Assembly (NCBI GenBank): GCA_963802795.1
Contig: CAWDJV010000004.1
Location: 372,001 to 436,000 of the forward strand
Length of the DNA stretch: 64,000 bases
DNA from: JAIBJN01 sp963802795
GTDB lineage: Bacteria > Actinomycetota > Thermoleophilia > Gaiellales > Gaiellaceae
Reading direction: 5' to 3'
Each line of letters begins with the position of its first letter. Position 1 is the stretch's first letter. A program made the position numbers and the translations under genes. Below the pieces are notes generated by a model. The model searched no databases. It saw nothing but the letters and a program-made list of their open reading frames with translations, and was not told where the DNA came from. Positions 1-9,013 of the stretch are shown piece after piece.

Positions 1-643
1 GCTCGGGCTTCTCGCGTTCGTGTGGGCGATCCTCTTCGGGGTCCCGGCCGGGATCCTCGCGGCGCTGAGACCGAACACGATCTACGACTACGCCCTGATG
101 TTCTTCTCGAGCCTCGGCTTTGCCCTGCCCAGCTTCTTCATCGCCACGATCTTCATCTACTACTTCGCCGTGAAGTTCACAGTGGTCCCGGTGCAAGGCT
201 GGCCGCTCGGCTTCTGGCAGATCGACTCGAGGGTGATCCTCCCGTCGCTCGCTCTCGGGCTCTTCCCGATGGCGTATTTCGCTCGGCTCGTGCGCGGCAC
301 GATGCTCGAGACGATGCAGCAGGACTACGTGCGCACCGCTCGCGCGAAGGGCTTGCGCTGGCGCGCGATCGTCGTTCGGCACGTGTTCCGGAACTCGCTG
401 ATCCCGGTGGTGACGGCGACCGCACCGCTCTTCGGCCTCATCATCACGGGCACGTTCGTGATCGAGGTCATCTTCTCGATCCCCGGGATCGGCCGCTACT
501 TCGTCCAATCGGTCTCCGGCCGCGACTACGCGGTCGTGATGGGCATCACCGTCCTGACATCGATCATCATCATCCTGGCAAATCTGTTCGTCGACATCGC
601 ATACGGGTTCCTCGATCCGAGAACGAGGACCTCGAAGCCGTGA
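1..643 (+). CDS. ABC peptide/nickel transporter permease, DppB/OppB type (5' partial)
   Basis: Inner-membrane permease of a dipeptide/oligopeptide-type ABC importer. The open frame runs in from the left edge, so the N-terminus is missing; about 213 residues remain. Several hydrophobic segments surround the EAA-type cytoplasmic loop (ARAKGLRWRAIVVRHVFRNS), which contacts the ATPases. The C-terminus ends in the family-typical DPRTR. The next permease starts 7 bases after the stop, and two ATPases follow, giving the order permease-permease-ATPase-ATPase; the substrate-binding protein presumably lies upstream. Substrate cannot be told from sequence. Confidence 0.93.
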   Translation, partial: LGLLAFVWAILFGVPAGILAALRPNTIYDYALMFFSSLGFALPSFFIATIFIYYFAVKFTVVPVQGWPLGFWQIDSRVILPSLALGLFPMAYFARLVRGTMLETMQQDYVRTARAKGLRWRAIVVRHVFRNSLIPVVTATAPLFGLIITGTFVIEVIFSIPGIGRYFVQSVSGRDYAVVMGITVLTSIIIILANLFVDIAYGFLDPRTRTSKP

Positions 644-650
644 TGAGCTG

Positions 651-1616
651 ATGGCAGTCAACCCCCGCGAAGCGACCGCCCTCCCGCCGCAGGTCTCGGC
701 GCCGCCCCTCGTGGAGACGGCCGGCGAGCCGGTCCGCCAGTCGAGCCTGTGGCGCGACGCGTACCGCCGCTATCTGCGGAACAAGGCTGCGGTCGCGGCC
801 GCGGTCGTCTTCGTGCTCATCGTGCTCTACTGCTTCCTGATCCCCGGCTTCTGGATCATCCCGGGGATCTGGACATCGATCTTCGACATCGACCCGAACG
901 ACGCCAACTTCGCGGAGGTCCACCTCCCGCCGTCCCTCGAGCACCCCTTTGGAACCGATCAGTTCGGACGCGACCTCTTTACACGCGTGGCAAAGGGCGG
1001 CCAGGTTTCGATCCTCATCGGTTTCGCCGCGACCATCGCCATTCTCATCATCGGCATCACCTACGGCTCGATCTCCGGTTTCATCGGCGGCAAGCTCGAC
1101 AACGCCATGATGCGCTTCCTCGACGCGCTCTACGGGCTGCCGTACTTGCCCTTCGCCATTCTCGCGCTGGCGATCATCGGGACGATCAACGCCTGGACGA
1201 TGGTGATCGCGCTCACGATCGCCAGCTGGTTCACGACGGCGCGCATCGTCCGCGGGCAGGTGATCACGCTGAAGCAGAACGACTACGTGCGGGCGGCCCA
1301 CGCCGTGGGCGCGCGCTGGTACCGGGTGCTCACGCGCCACCTGCTTCCGAACACCCTCGGCGTGCTCATCATCGCGATCTTCCTGGAGCTCCCGACCGTT
1401 GTCCTCGGCGAGGCGTTCCTCTCCTTCATCGGCCTCGGGATCAGCCAGCCCGATTCCTCCTGGGGCTCGCTTGCGAGCGACGCCCGCGATGCCTATCGCA
1501 CGCACCCGATGGACCTGTGGATCCCGTGCCTCTTCATCGCGGCGCTCGTCCTGTGCGCGAACTTCATCGCCGACGGGCTGCGCGACGCTCTCGATCCGCG
1601 TACCAGGGAGACATAG
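651..1616 (+). CDS. ABC peptide transporter permease, DppC/OppC type
   Basis: Second membrane subunit of the importer, 321 residues. The N-terminus carries the OppC-type cytoplasmic stretch (about residues 32-45, RDAYRRYLRNKAAVAAA) before the first membrane helix, then a periplasmic loop with EHPFGTDQFGRDLFTRV, a hallmark of DppC/OppC proteins. The EAA loop is near residues 205-225 (RAAHAVGARWYRVLTRHLLP). The protein ends DPRTRET, typical of the family. It forms one transcription unit with its neighbours: 7 bases after the first permease and 10 bases before the first ATPase. Confidence 0.95.
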   Translation: MAVNPREATALPPQVSAPPLVETAGEPVRQSSLWRDAYRRYLRNKAAVAAAVVFVLIVLYCFLIPGFWIIPGIWTSIFDIDPNDANFAEVHLPPSLEHPFGTDQFGRDLFTRVAKGGQVSILIGFAATIAILIIGITYGSISGFIGGKLDNAMMRFLDALYGLPYLPFAILALAIIGTINAWTMVIALTIASWFTTARIVRGQVITLKQNDYVRAAHAVGARWYRVLTRHLLPNTLGVLIIAIFLELPTVVLGEAFLSFIGLGISQPDSSWGSLASDARDAYRTHPMDLWIPCLFIAALVLCANFIADGLRDALDPRTRET

Positions 1617-1626
1617 AGGGCACCGG

Positions 1627-2640
1627 ATGGCGCTGCTCGAGGTCGACAACCTGAAGACGCACTTCTTCACCCGCGAGGGCGTCGTCCAGGCCGTCGACGG
1701 GGTCTCGTTCGAGGTGGAGGTGGGCAAGACGCTCGGGATCGTGGGCGAGTCCGGTTGCGGGAAGTCGGTGACCGCCCTCTCGATCATGGGCCTCATTCCC
1801 AAGCCGCCGGCCAAGATCGTCGCCGGCTCGGTCCTCTTCGACGGACAGGAGCTGACGACCCTCAGCGAGCGGCAGCTGGAGGACGTCCGCGGGAAGCGGA
1901 TCGCGATGATCTTCCAGGACCCGATGACCTCGCTGAACCCGACGTTCAGGATCGGAACGCAGATCACGGAGACCCTGGTGCGGCACTTCGACACGCCCAA
2001 GGACGCCGCGCGAAAGCGGGCAGTCGAGCTTCTCGAGGAGGTCGGCATCCCGCGCGCGGCGGAGCGGCTCGACGACTACCCGCACCAGTTCTCGGGCGGC
2101 ATGCGCCAGCGGGTGATGATCTCCATCGCGCTTTCCTGCAACCCGAAGCTCCTGATCGCCGACGAGCCGACGACCGCGCTCGACGTGACGATCCAGGCCC
2201 AGATCCTCGACCTTCTCGAGCGGCTCCGGGAGGAGCACGAGATGGCGATGATCATCATCACCCACGACATGGGAGTCGTCGCCGAGACGGCCGACGACGT
2301 CGCGGTCATGTACGCCGGCCAGATCGTCGAGCAGGCCTCCGTCCTCGACCTCTTCGAGAGCCCCGAGCATCCGTACACGGAGGCGCTCCTGGGTGCGCTT
2401 CCGCAGCTCGAGGGGGAAGGTGTCCGGGAGGGAAGGCTCACCGCCATCCCGGGACGCCCGCCCGACCTCGTCAACCCCCCGGAGGGCTGCCGGTTCGCAG
2501 CCCGCTGCCCCTACAGGGAGCAGGACTCGTGCTCGGAGCGCCCGCAGGAGCTTCGTGAGGTCCGGCCGGGCCACCTCGTTCGCTCCGCCCACCCGACGAG
2601 CGAGCGCGGTCGCACCCCAGAGATGGCGACGACGACGTGA
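1627..2640 (+). CDS. ABC peptide transporter ATPase, DppD/OppD type
   Basis: Cytoplasmic ATPase powering the importer, 337 residues. Walker A GESGCGKS is near residue 40, the signature FSGGMRQR near 155, Walker B LLIADEPTTALD follows, and the switch histidine is in ITHDMG. The C-terminal oligopeptide-transporter extension has the cysteine cluster typical of the family (GCRFAARCPYREQDSC), which binds an iron-sulfur cluster in characterised relatives. The ATG at 1627 was chosen because MALLEVDNLKTHF is a normal start; the frame is open further upstream but that part overlaps the permease. The stop overlaps the GTG of the next ATPase. Confidence 0.95.
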   Translation: MALLEVDNLKTHFFTREGVVQAVDGVSFEVEVGKTLGIVGESGCGKSVTALSIMGLIPKPPAKIVAGSVLFDGQELTTLSERQLEDVRGKRIAMIFQDPMTSLNPTFRIGTQITETLVRHFDTPKDAARKRAVELLEEVGIPRAAERLDDYPHQFSGGMRQRVMISIALSCNPKLLIADEPTTALDVTIQAQILDLLERLREEHEMAMIIITHDMGVVAETADDVAVMYAGQIVEQASVLDLFESPEHPYTEALLGALPQLEGEGVREGRLTAIPGRPPDLVNPPEGCRFAARCPYREQDSCSERPQELREVRPGHLVRSAHPTSERGRTPEMATTT

Positions 2641-3527
2641 GCACGCGACCCGAGAACGTGATCGAGAACGGGGCCCTCCTCACGGTCACCGACCTGCAGA
2701 TGCACTTCCCCGTCCGCAAGGGCATCCTCTGGGAACGGGTCGTCGGCTACGTGAAGGCGGTGGACGGGGTCACGTTCTCGATCCCGAAGGGAAAGACCCT
2801 CGGGCTCGTGGGCGAGTCGGGCTCCGGGAAGTCGACGACCGGCTACTGCATCCTCCAGCTCCTGAAGGCGACCGGCGGCTCGATCCGCTTCGAGGGAGTG
2901 GAGCTGACGGAGCTCAAGGGCGAGTCCCTGAGGAGGAAGCGCCAGGACATGCAGATCGTCTTCCAGGATCCGTACTCGTCGCTCGACCCGCGGATGACGG
3001 TCGGCGACATCGTCTCGGAGCCGCTCGAGGTGCACGGCATGGGGACGCGCCGAAGTCGCCGGGAGACGGTGCGGCGGCTCCTCGAGGTCGTCGGCTTCAA
3101 CCCGAACTACACCAACCGGTACCCGCACGAGTTCTCCGGCGGCCAGCGCCAGCGGATCGGCATTGCCCGCGCCCTCGCGCTCAACCCGAAGCTGATCGTC
3201 TGCGACGAGCCGGTCTCGGCGCTCGACGTCTCCATCCAGGCGCAGATCCTCAACCTGCTCAAGGATCTGCAGCAGGACTTCGGGCTCACGTACCTCTTCA
3301 TCTCCCACGACCTCGCCGTCGTCCGGACGATGGCCGACGAGATCGCCGTGATGAACGAGGGCAAGCTCGTCGAGGTCGGGCCGGCCGAGCAGGTCTACTT
3401 CAACCCGAAAGAGGCGTACACGAAGGCGCTCTTCACGGCGGTGCCGGTTCCCGACCCGAGGCGGCAGCGCGAGCGGAAGGCCGAGCGGGCCCGTCTGCGG
3501 ATCGAGAAGATCACCGGCCGCATTTAG
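2637..3527 (+). CDS. ABC peptide transporter ATPase, DppF/OppF type
   Basis: Second ATPase, 296 residues, starting with GTG in a 4-base GTGA overlap with the previous gene, which implies translational coupling. Walker A GESGSGKS is near residue 59, the signature EFSGGQRQR near 162, Walker B LIVCDEPVSALD follows, and the H-loop is SHDLAVV. It carries the short C-terminal tail usual for DppF/OppF (VYFNPKEAYTKALF). It ends the operon; the next gene starts 41 bases later and belongs to a different functional class. Confidence 0.95.
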   Translation: MSTRPENVIENGALLTVTDLQMHFPVRKGILWERVVGYVKAVDGVTFSIPKGKTLGLVGESGSGKSTTGYCILQLLKATGGSIRFEGVELTELKGESLRRKRQDMQIVFQDPYSSLDPRMTVGDIVSEPLEVHGMGTRRSRRETVRRLLEVVGFNPNYTNRYPHEFSGGQRQRIGIARALALNPKLIVCDEPVSALDVSIQAQILNLLKDLQQDFGLTYLFISHDLAVVRTMADEIAVMNEGKLVEVGPAEQVYFNPKEAYTKALFTAVPVPDPRRQRERKAERARLRIEKITGRI

Positions 3528-3568
3528 GGACACCTAACCTCCTCCAGTAGGTATCGTCAGACACGGTA

Positions 3569-4039
3569 ATGGCTGGCATCGACCCGCTTTTTGTCGGCGG
3601 CGCCTGCGAGCGCGCCCGTGAGTGGTCGTCTCTGCGACTCGACGACGAGCTCTCCGTGCTCGAGGAGGAGATCCTCGAGCGGCACCTCGCCGCCTGCGCT
3701 GCGTGCCGCGAGTTCGACGCCGGCGTCCGGTCCGCGACCGAGGCTCTGCGCTCGGCACGCCTCGAGGCGCCCTCGCGCCGCATCTCGATCCCTGCCGAGA
3801 GCGCGCGCCGCACCGTCCGGCGCCGGCGAGCCGGGCTCCTGGCCGCCGCCGCCCTCGCGCTGGGCGCGCTGGTCGGATCCCTCGCCGAGCGCCCCGCCGA
3901 CCCCGAGCCGACGGCGCCGACGCAGGTCAGCATGCTCACGCGTGACGCGACCCAGCTCCGCGATCTCCAGCGAACCCGCTTCACCACGCCGCCGCCGGTG
4001 CCGCCGACGCCGGCCAACCCGCCCGAAGGCGTCATCTAG
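3569..4039 (+). CDS. Anti-sigma factor-like zinc-finger membrane protein
   Basis: 156 residues. The N-terminal part has the zf-HC2 (ZAS) pattern: a histidine followed by CAAC (ERHLAACAACREF, about residues 29-42), which in known proteins binds zinc and holds an ECF sigma factor. A basic stretch (RRTVRRRRAG) leads into one membrane helix (about 79-96), and a Pro/Thr-rich outer tail ends the protein (PPPVPPTPANPPEG). That is the layout of a membrane anti-sigma factor. No sigma factor gene is adjacent, so its partner is encoded elsewhere or it has another role. It lies between the peptide importer and atpD, where atpG would normally be. Confidence 0.75.
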   Translation: MAGIDPLFVGGACERAREWSSLRLDDELSVLEEEILERHLAACAACREFDAGVRSATEALRSARLEAPSRRISIPAESARRTVRRRRAGLLAAAALALGALVGSLAERPADPEPTAPTQVSMLTRDATQLRDLQRTRFTTPPPVPPTPANPPEGVI

Positions 4040-4131
4040 CTCCCGCCGGCGTCCCCGCGGGCCCGTGTCCGTTTCGGCCACGCCCCGGGGTCTGACCCCT
4101 GACATGGCCGGAGGGGACGACAGGGCTCGGT

Positions 4132-4137
4132 TAGACT
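4132..4137 (+). promoter_or_regulatory. Possible -10 box of atpD-atpC
   Basis: TAGACT in GGTTAGACTGAG, 49 bases before the atpD ATG. Similar TANNNT boxes precede other genes in this window. No convincing -35 partner was found, so this is a weak call. Confidence 0.35.
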
Positions 4138-4185
4138 GAGGCGGGCCGGACAGACGGCTTCCTCGCCCGCGATTCCAGGAGATAC

Positions 4186-5691
4186 ATGGCCACGGACACG
4201 GATTCGAAGAACGTCGGCAAGGTCGTCGAGATCAAGGGCGTCGTCATCGACGCTCTCTTCCAGGGCGAGCTGCCGGCCATCTACAGCGCCCTCGAGATCG
4301 AGGTCCCGGAACTGGAGGGACGCCCGGCCGCCCACCTGATCGCGGAGGTGCAGCAGCACCTCGGAAACGACCGGGTGCGCGCCGTCGCCATGGATTCCAC
4401 GGACGGCATCGCGCGCGGCGCGGAGGTCGTCGACACGGGCGCCCCCATCTCCGTGCCCGTCGGCAAGGAGACGCTCGGGAGGATCTTCAACGTTCTCGGC
4501 GCGCCAATCGACGAAGGCGACGACGTCGACGTGGAGCGCTGGCCGATCCACCGGCCCGCGCCGACCTTCGAAGAGCTTCAGCCGAGCGTCGAGATCTTCG
4601 AGACGGGCATCAAGGTCATCGACCTGCTCGCCCCCTACGTGAAGGGCGGCAAGGTCGGCCTCTTCGGCGGCGCCGGCGTCGGCAAGACCGTGCTCATCCA
4701 GGAGCTCATCCGCAACATCGCGGCTGAGCACGAGGGGCTGTCGGTGTTCAGCGGCGTCGGCGAGCGGTCGCGCGAGGGCAACGACCTCTGGCTGGAGATG
4801 ACCGAGTCGGGCGTCATCGAGAAGACAGCGCTCGTCTTCGGGCAGATGAACGAGCCGCCCGGGGCCCGCCTCCGCGTCGGCCTCGCCGGGCTGACGATGG
4901 CCGAGTACTTCCGCGACGAGGGGCAGAACGTCCTCCTCTTCATCGACAACATCTTCCGCTTCGTCCAGGCGGGCTCGGAGGTGTCGGCGCTCCTCGGCCG
5001 CATGCCCTCCGCCGTGGGCTATCAGCCGACGCTCGCCACGGAGATGGGGCAGCTCCAGGAGCGGATCACCTCGACGCGCAAGGGGTCCGTCACGTCGGTG
5101 CAGGCCATCTACGTGCCGGCCGACGACCTCACCGACCCCGCCCCGGCGAACACCTTCGCCCACCTCGACGCCACGACCACGCTCTCGCGCTCGATCGCGG
5201 AGCAGGCCATCTACCCGGCCGTCGACCCGCTGGACTCCGTCTCGCGGGCGCTCCAGCCGGACATCGTCGGCGAGGAGCACTACGCGACCGCCACGCGTGT
5301 CCAGGAGATCCTCCAGCGCTACAGGGAGCTCCAGGACATCATCGCCATCCTCGGGATGGACGAGCTCTCGGACGAGGACAAGCTCACCGTCCAGCGGGCG
5401 CGCAAGGTGCAGCGCTTCCTGTCGCAGCCGTTCTTCGTCGCCGAGGCGTTCACCGGGACCGGAGGCAAGTACGTGCGCCTCGACGACACGATCCGAGGCT
5501 TCAAGGAGATCATCGAGGGCAAGCACGACGACCTCAACGAGCAGGCCTTCTACATGGTCGGCACCATCGAGGAGGCGGTCGAGCAGGGTCGGAAGCTGGG
5601 CGGCGAGGAGGAAGAGCCCGCTCAGGCCGACGAAGCGCCGGAGGAGCCCGAGGCGGAAGCCGAGCGCGAGGCCGAGCCGGCCGCCGTCTAG
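4186..5691 (+). CDS. atpD: F-type ATP synthase subunit beta
   Basis: Catalytic subunit of the F1 sector, 501 residues. Walker A GGAGVGKTVL is at residues 161-170, followed by GVGERSREGNDL, the Walker B region VLLFIDNIFRF, and the catalytic-site stretch ALLGRMPSAVGYQPTLATEMG. The family is usually 465-480 residues; the excess is an acidic C-terminal tail rich in Glu, Ala and Pro (from about residue 470). The upstream gene is an anti-sigma factor instead of atpG, so beta and epsilon are separated from the rest of the ATP synthase genes here. atpC follows after 20 bases. Confidence 0.97.
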   Translation: MATDTDSKNVGKVVEIKGVVIDALFQGELPAIYSALEIEVPELEGRPAAHLIAEVQQHLGNDRVRAVAMDSTDGIARGAEVVDTGAPISVPVGKETLGRIFNVLGAPIDEGDDVDVERWPIHRPAPTFEELQPSVEIFETGIKVIDLLAPYVKGGKVGLFGGAGVGKTVLIQELIRNIAAEHEGLSVFSGVGERSREGNDLWLEMTESGVIEKTALVFGQMNEPPGARLRVGLAGLTMAEYFRDEGQNVLLFIDNIFRFVQAGSEVSALLGRMPSAVGYQPTLATEMGQLQERITSTRKGSVTSVQAIYVPADDLTDPAPANTFAHLDATTTLSRSIAEQAIYPAVDPLDSVSRALQPDIVGEEHYATATRVQEILQRYRELQDIIAILGMDELSDEDKLTVQRARKVQRFLSQPFFVAEAFTGTGGKYVRLDDTIRGFKEIIEGKHDDLNEQAFYMVGTIEEAVEQGRKLGGEEEEPAQADEAPEEPEAEAEREAEPAAV

Positions 5692-5711
5692 CGCCGCCGA
5701 AGGAGCCCTGG

Positions 5712-6143
5712 ATGGCGACGCAGGAAGGCGCGACCCGCACGTTCGACCTCTCGCTCGTGACGCCCGACGGGGCGGCGTTCGAGGGGGAGGCGGAGATGGT
5801 CATCGTCCCCGGAGCGGCCGGGGAGATCGGGGTGCTCGCGCGGCATGCCCCGCTCGTGGCCATGCTCAAGGCGGGGGAGATCCGCGTGAAGGCGGACGGC
5901 CGGTGGCAGGCCTTCGCGGCGGGCCCCGGCTACTTCAAGGTGCAGCAGGACCGAGCGCTCGTCCTCGTCGACGATGCGGTGCGAGCCGAGGACATCGACG
6001 TGGAGGAAGCCCGGCGGGGGGCCGAGGCTGCCCGCGCTCTCCTCGAGCGGATCGACGCCGGCGAGGAGGAGGGCGACCGCTGGCAGGTCGAGCAACGACT
6101 GCGGCACGCCGAGAACAAGCTCGCTGTCGCGGGCCGCGACTGA
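5712..6143 (+). CDS. atpC: F-type ATP synthase subunit epsilon
   Basis: Epsilon subunit of F1, 143 residues, coupling the rotor to catalysis. The N-terminal beta-sandwich begins FDLSLVTPDGAAFEG and contains VPGAAGEIGVLARHAPLVAML; the C-terminal helical hairpin (about residues 95-140) is charged and Arg-rich. It follows atpD by 20 bases. The last roughly 155 bases reappear, with small indels and substitutions, near 9014-9170, so this gene flanks the left side of a disturbed region. The copy here is intact and in frame. Confidence 0.95.
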   Translation: MATQEGATRTFDLSLVTPDGAAFEGEAEMVIVPGAAGEIGVLARHAPLVAMLKAGEIRVKADGRWQAFAAGPGYFKVQQDRALVLVDDAVRAEDIDVEEARRGAEAARALLERIDAGEEEGDRWQVEQRLRHAENKLAVAGRD

Positions 6144-6198
6144 ACGAGCCCGGGACCGCTCCGGCAGCCCGTAGGCGCCTCGTCGCGCCCCTGCCTGC

Positions 6199-6224
6199 GG
6201 GGCCACCCCGTGCCTCCACCCGCT
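6199..6224 (-). repeat. 26-bp repeat, inverted copy of 33702-33727
   Basis: On the minus strand this reads as the same 26 bases found on the plus strand upstream of prfB (core GGGTGGAGGCACGGGGTGG). Weaker similarity continues for roughly 40 more bases on the downstream side. It lies just past atpC. Its function is unknown. Confidence 0.7.
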
Positions 6225-6335
6225 GTTAGGTCCAAGAGCTTTCGGCCCCGGGCCGCCCTCCAAGGGCCCGATTCAGCACGCCCGCCGCTTCGGTCCTGTA
6301 CCGCGAATCCAGTAGGCGGAAATCGGGCAATTGCC

Positions 6336-6375
6336 GTCTGTTAGGAAGCTTTCCAGTCTGTTAGGAAGCTTTCCA
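6336..6375 (+). repeat. Perfect 20-bp tandem duplication
   Basis: GTCTGTTAGGAAGCTTTCCA occurs twice, head to tail, at 6336-6355 and 6356-6375. The core GGAAGCTTTCC is nearly palindromic. It could be a protein-binding site or simply a slippage product. Confidence 0.85.
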
Positions 6376-6586
6376 CAGTCCTTAGTCTCGGCCGAGGTGC
6401 AACCAAGGGGTCGCGTGACGTCGGAACGGGCTGCCCGCTCGCCAGCGAGGCTCGAGCGGGGAGAGGAGGTGCTGTCTAGAGGAAAGCTTTGCCCGGACGC
6501 CCGCGACAGGCGACGCACATGCGAGGTCGCTTCGTGGGTGCCGGCCTTTTCCGGCCCGCGAGGGCCAACCCAGCGGAGGTACTTTC

Positions 6587-8670
6587 ATGACACGGATTAT
6601 CGGCCCGACAGGTAGCCGGCGGAGGCGCCGGTTCCTGTTCGCGCCCTTGTTGCTGGTCTCAGCGGTCGCCCTGATGTTCGTGGCGGGCGCGCAGGCCGTG
6701 CACGACGAGGACTTCCAGCTCGACGGCGACGTGATCGCGAGCACCACGACGAGCGTCGGCGGCACGACGCAGACCGTCGACTGGGACAGCCTGTTCGACG
6801 TGAACGGGGTTGAGAAGGACCCCCTGCCGGCCAATTTCGACCAGACGTCCTTCGACAAGGACTTCTTGAACGTCGGCACCACGTTCATCACGAGCGACAC
6901 GACCACGTTCGCGACCGGGAGCAAGGACACGCTGCCGATCGCGGACTGGCAGTGCAACCGCGACGCCAACGTGAACAGCAAGATCGACGTGATGAACGCG
7001 TACGCGGCGACCTACACCAATGCAGCCGGGGACGAGATCCTCTACTTCGGCTTGGAGCGGAACACCAACACCGGTACCGCTGACGTCGGGTTCTGGTTCC
7101 TCCAGCAGCCCGTTGCGTGCGCGTCGCCTGGTGGTGCCGTCGACTTCGTGGGAGAGCACATGGACGGCGACCTGTTGGTCGTGTCCGAATTCACGCAAGG
7201 CGGAACCGTCAGCACGATCAACGTCTACCGCTGGAACGGCGACGACGCGACCGGCGAGCTGGGAGAGGAAGCGGTCGCAAGCGGCGTCGATTGCCGCAAC
7301 ACGGCAGCCGGCGATGCGGCCTGCGGAGCGGCGAACAGGGCTCCCATCACCACGCCGTGGCTCACCGCGGCCAAGACGCTGAGCCCCCAGGTCGGCCACT
7401 CGCTCCCGACCTCGCAGTTCTTCGAGGGCGGCGTGAACCTGACCGATCGGTCTCGGAGGGGCGTGCTTCAACACGTTCATCGCCGACACGCGCTCCTCGG
7501 CGTCGCTTGAGGCGACGCTGTTCGACTTCTCGCGTGGCCAGCTGGGCGAGTGCGAGACGGATGTGGAGACGACGCCGGTCGACAACGCCGGCACTCCGAT
7601 CCCTGCCGGCGGGCTCGACATCCCAGCCGATCCGGCCGACGCTGCGATTCTGGTCAGGGACCGGGCGTTGATCACCGTCGACGGAGCCGACACGTTGACC
7701 GCGACGCTCACGTTCCACCTGTGCGGGCCGATCCCCGCTGGGTCCTGCGACCTGTGCGGCACGGGCGGCGTGTTGGTCGACACGCAGAACCTCACGACCG
7801 ACGGGACGTTCACGTCCGCGGCGGCCGACGGTCACGTCGGCGGGGCGGTATTGCTGGCGAGCCGAATTCTCAGGCGACGAAGATGCCGGCGTGCCATCCG
7901 AGAGTGACAGCCGAGCGGCGGAGTGCTTCAGTCGTGAATCCGCGGCAGCCGGCCCTCACGACCCAGGCCGGAGCATCGCCGGTATCTTGGGCCAGCCGGT
8001 CACGGACACGGCCACACTGACCACACCGCTCATGATCCCGGCACGGCGGCCCGGCCGGCAGCACCGACGGGTCGATCAACCGGCCACGCTGGGCGACGAC
8101 GCGGACGGCATGATCACGTTCACGCTCTACAGAGGACAATGCGTGCACGGTCCTGGCGAGGGCACCGGTACGAACCGGCAGACCGTCCCCGTGAGCGGCG
8201 ACGGCACCTACGGGCCGGTCAGCTTCATTCCGGACGCACCCGGCAAGTACAACTGGGTTGCCTCCTACAGCGGCGACCTGCCGAACACGCTCGCCTCGGC
8301 TCCGTCCGCGTGCCTGGACGCGAACGAGGACGTCATGGTCGCCGGCGAGGCGACGCTCACGACGGCGCAGGACTGGCTGCCGAACGACACGGCCACGATC
8401 ACCGGACCCACGAACCTGAACGGGACGCTGACGTTCACGCTGTACACGGGTGGCGACTGCGGTGCGACCCGGTGCAGCGGTTCCCGGGCAGTCCTACAGC
8501 TTCACGCTGGCGAACGCGCCGTCCCCGGCGGTTCGGACCACGACGAACACCACGTTCAAGGTCACGGCCGCGAACGAAGGCGCCTACTCGTGGCTCGTGC
8601 ACTACGACGACACCATCCTGACCGATCCGCCGACAGGTGCGAGACGTCGACGGTCTCCATCACTGACTGA
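6587..8670 (+). pseudogene. Secreted Ig-like repeat protein, broken by several frameshifts
   Basis: A long surface or secreted protein readable only by changing frame. It starts with ATG behind a GGAGG and has a basic N-terminus plus signal peptide (FAPLLLVSAVALMFVAGAQA). The first intact part (6587 to about 7450) contains FFEGGVNLTD and, after a one-base shift, CFNTFIADTRSS. Further on come bacterial Ig-like repeats such as MITFTLY...GPVSFIPDAPGKYNWVASYSGD and TLTFTLYTGGDC...AYSWLVHYDD, ending CETSTVSITD and TGA at 8668-8670. I placed breaks near 7451, 7853, 7923, 7985, 8026, 8060, 8085, 8130 and 8470; both extra and missing bases occur, unlike the other broken genes in the window. Either a decayed gene or poor sequence. 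Confidence 0.7.
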
Positions 8671-8700
8671 TCGGAACGCGGAAAGGAGCGAACTGACGGA

Positions 8701-8726
8701 GAGGCCCCGGCGAAAGCCGGGGCCTC
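8701..8726 (+). terminator. Strong hairpin terminator after the Ig-like gene
   Basis: A perfect 11-bp stem, GAGGCCCCGGC with GCCGGGGCCTC, closes on a GAAA tetraloop. It lies 30 bases after the stop at 8670. There is no clear T tract, as is common for actinobacterial terminators. Confidence 0.8.
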
Positions 8727-8869
8727 TCCACTTCAGAGCCGAGTGCCTAGCTGAGCCCGGCAGATGATCTAGGCGTGACCGCTCCGCCTTCTCTCCGTGT
8801 AAGACGCTGGATCGGCTTTGGGCGGATAACGAAGAGTGACGGTGTCGGGCGAACGGCACAATTTGCCTT

Positions 8870-9013
8870 GTGACGAGCTCGGCACCCACCGCCACCGCGC
8901 AGCTGCGCGAGCTGCTGGAGCAGCGCATCGTCGTCCTCGACGGCGCCTGGGGCACGATGCTCGCAGCGCCAGGGGCTCACCGACGCCGACTACCGCGGGA
9001 GAGCCGCCATGCT
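8870..9013 (+). pseudogene. 5' fragment of a cobalamin-dependent methionine synthase (metH)
   Basis: From the GTG at 8870 the frame reads LRELLEQRIVVLDGAWGTML, and after one extra base (near 8965) QRQGLTDADYRG, the characteristic start of the MetH homocysteine-binding domain. After about 45 residues the similarity stops abruptly and the sequence changes into a copy of the atpC 3' end. A full MetH is about 1200 residues, so this is only a scrap. The next genes encode cobalamin-independent MetE-like proteins, so this may be a relic of a replaced B12-dependent enzyme, or an assembly join. Confidence 0.7.

Larger units (their letters stand above)
6144..6586. other. Gene-poor spacer downstream of atpC
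   Basis: About 440 bases with no convincing gene. It holds the 26-bp repeat at 6199-6224, a perfect 20-bp tandem duplication at 6336-6375, a further AAGCTTT-containing stretch near 6483, and a GCCGG...CCGGC hairpin near 6541-6556 just before the next gene's ribosome binding site (GGAGG at about 6574). Confidence 0.6.

Noticed and set aside
570..2048. Long antisense open frames opposite the peptide transporter, and many similar ones opposite other genes
   Set aside because: High GC makes the opposite strand open by chance; these frames are rich in Arg, Ala and Gly, show no family motifs, and lie opposite clear genes.
6587..8670. Programmed frameshifting to express the Ig-like protein
   Set aside because: The breaks are many, of both signs and at unrelated sequences; decay or poor sequence is simpler.
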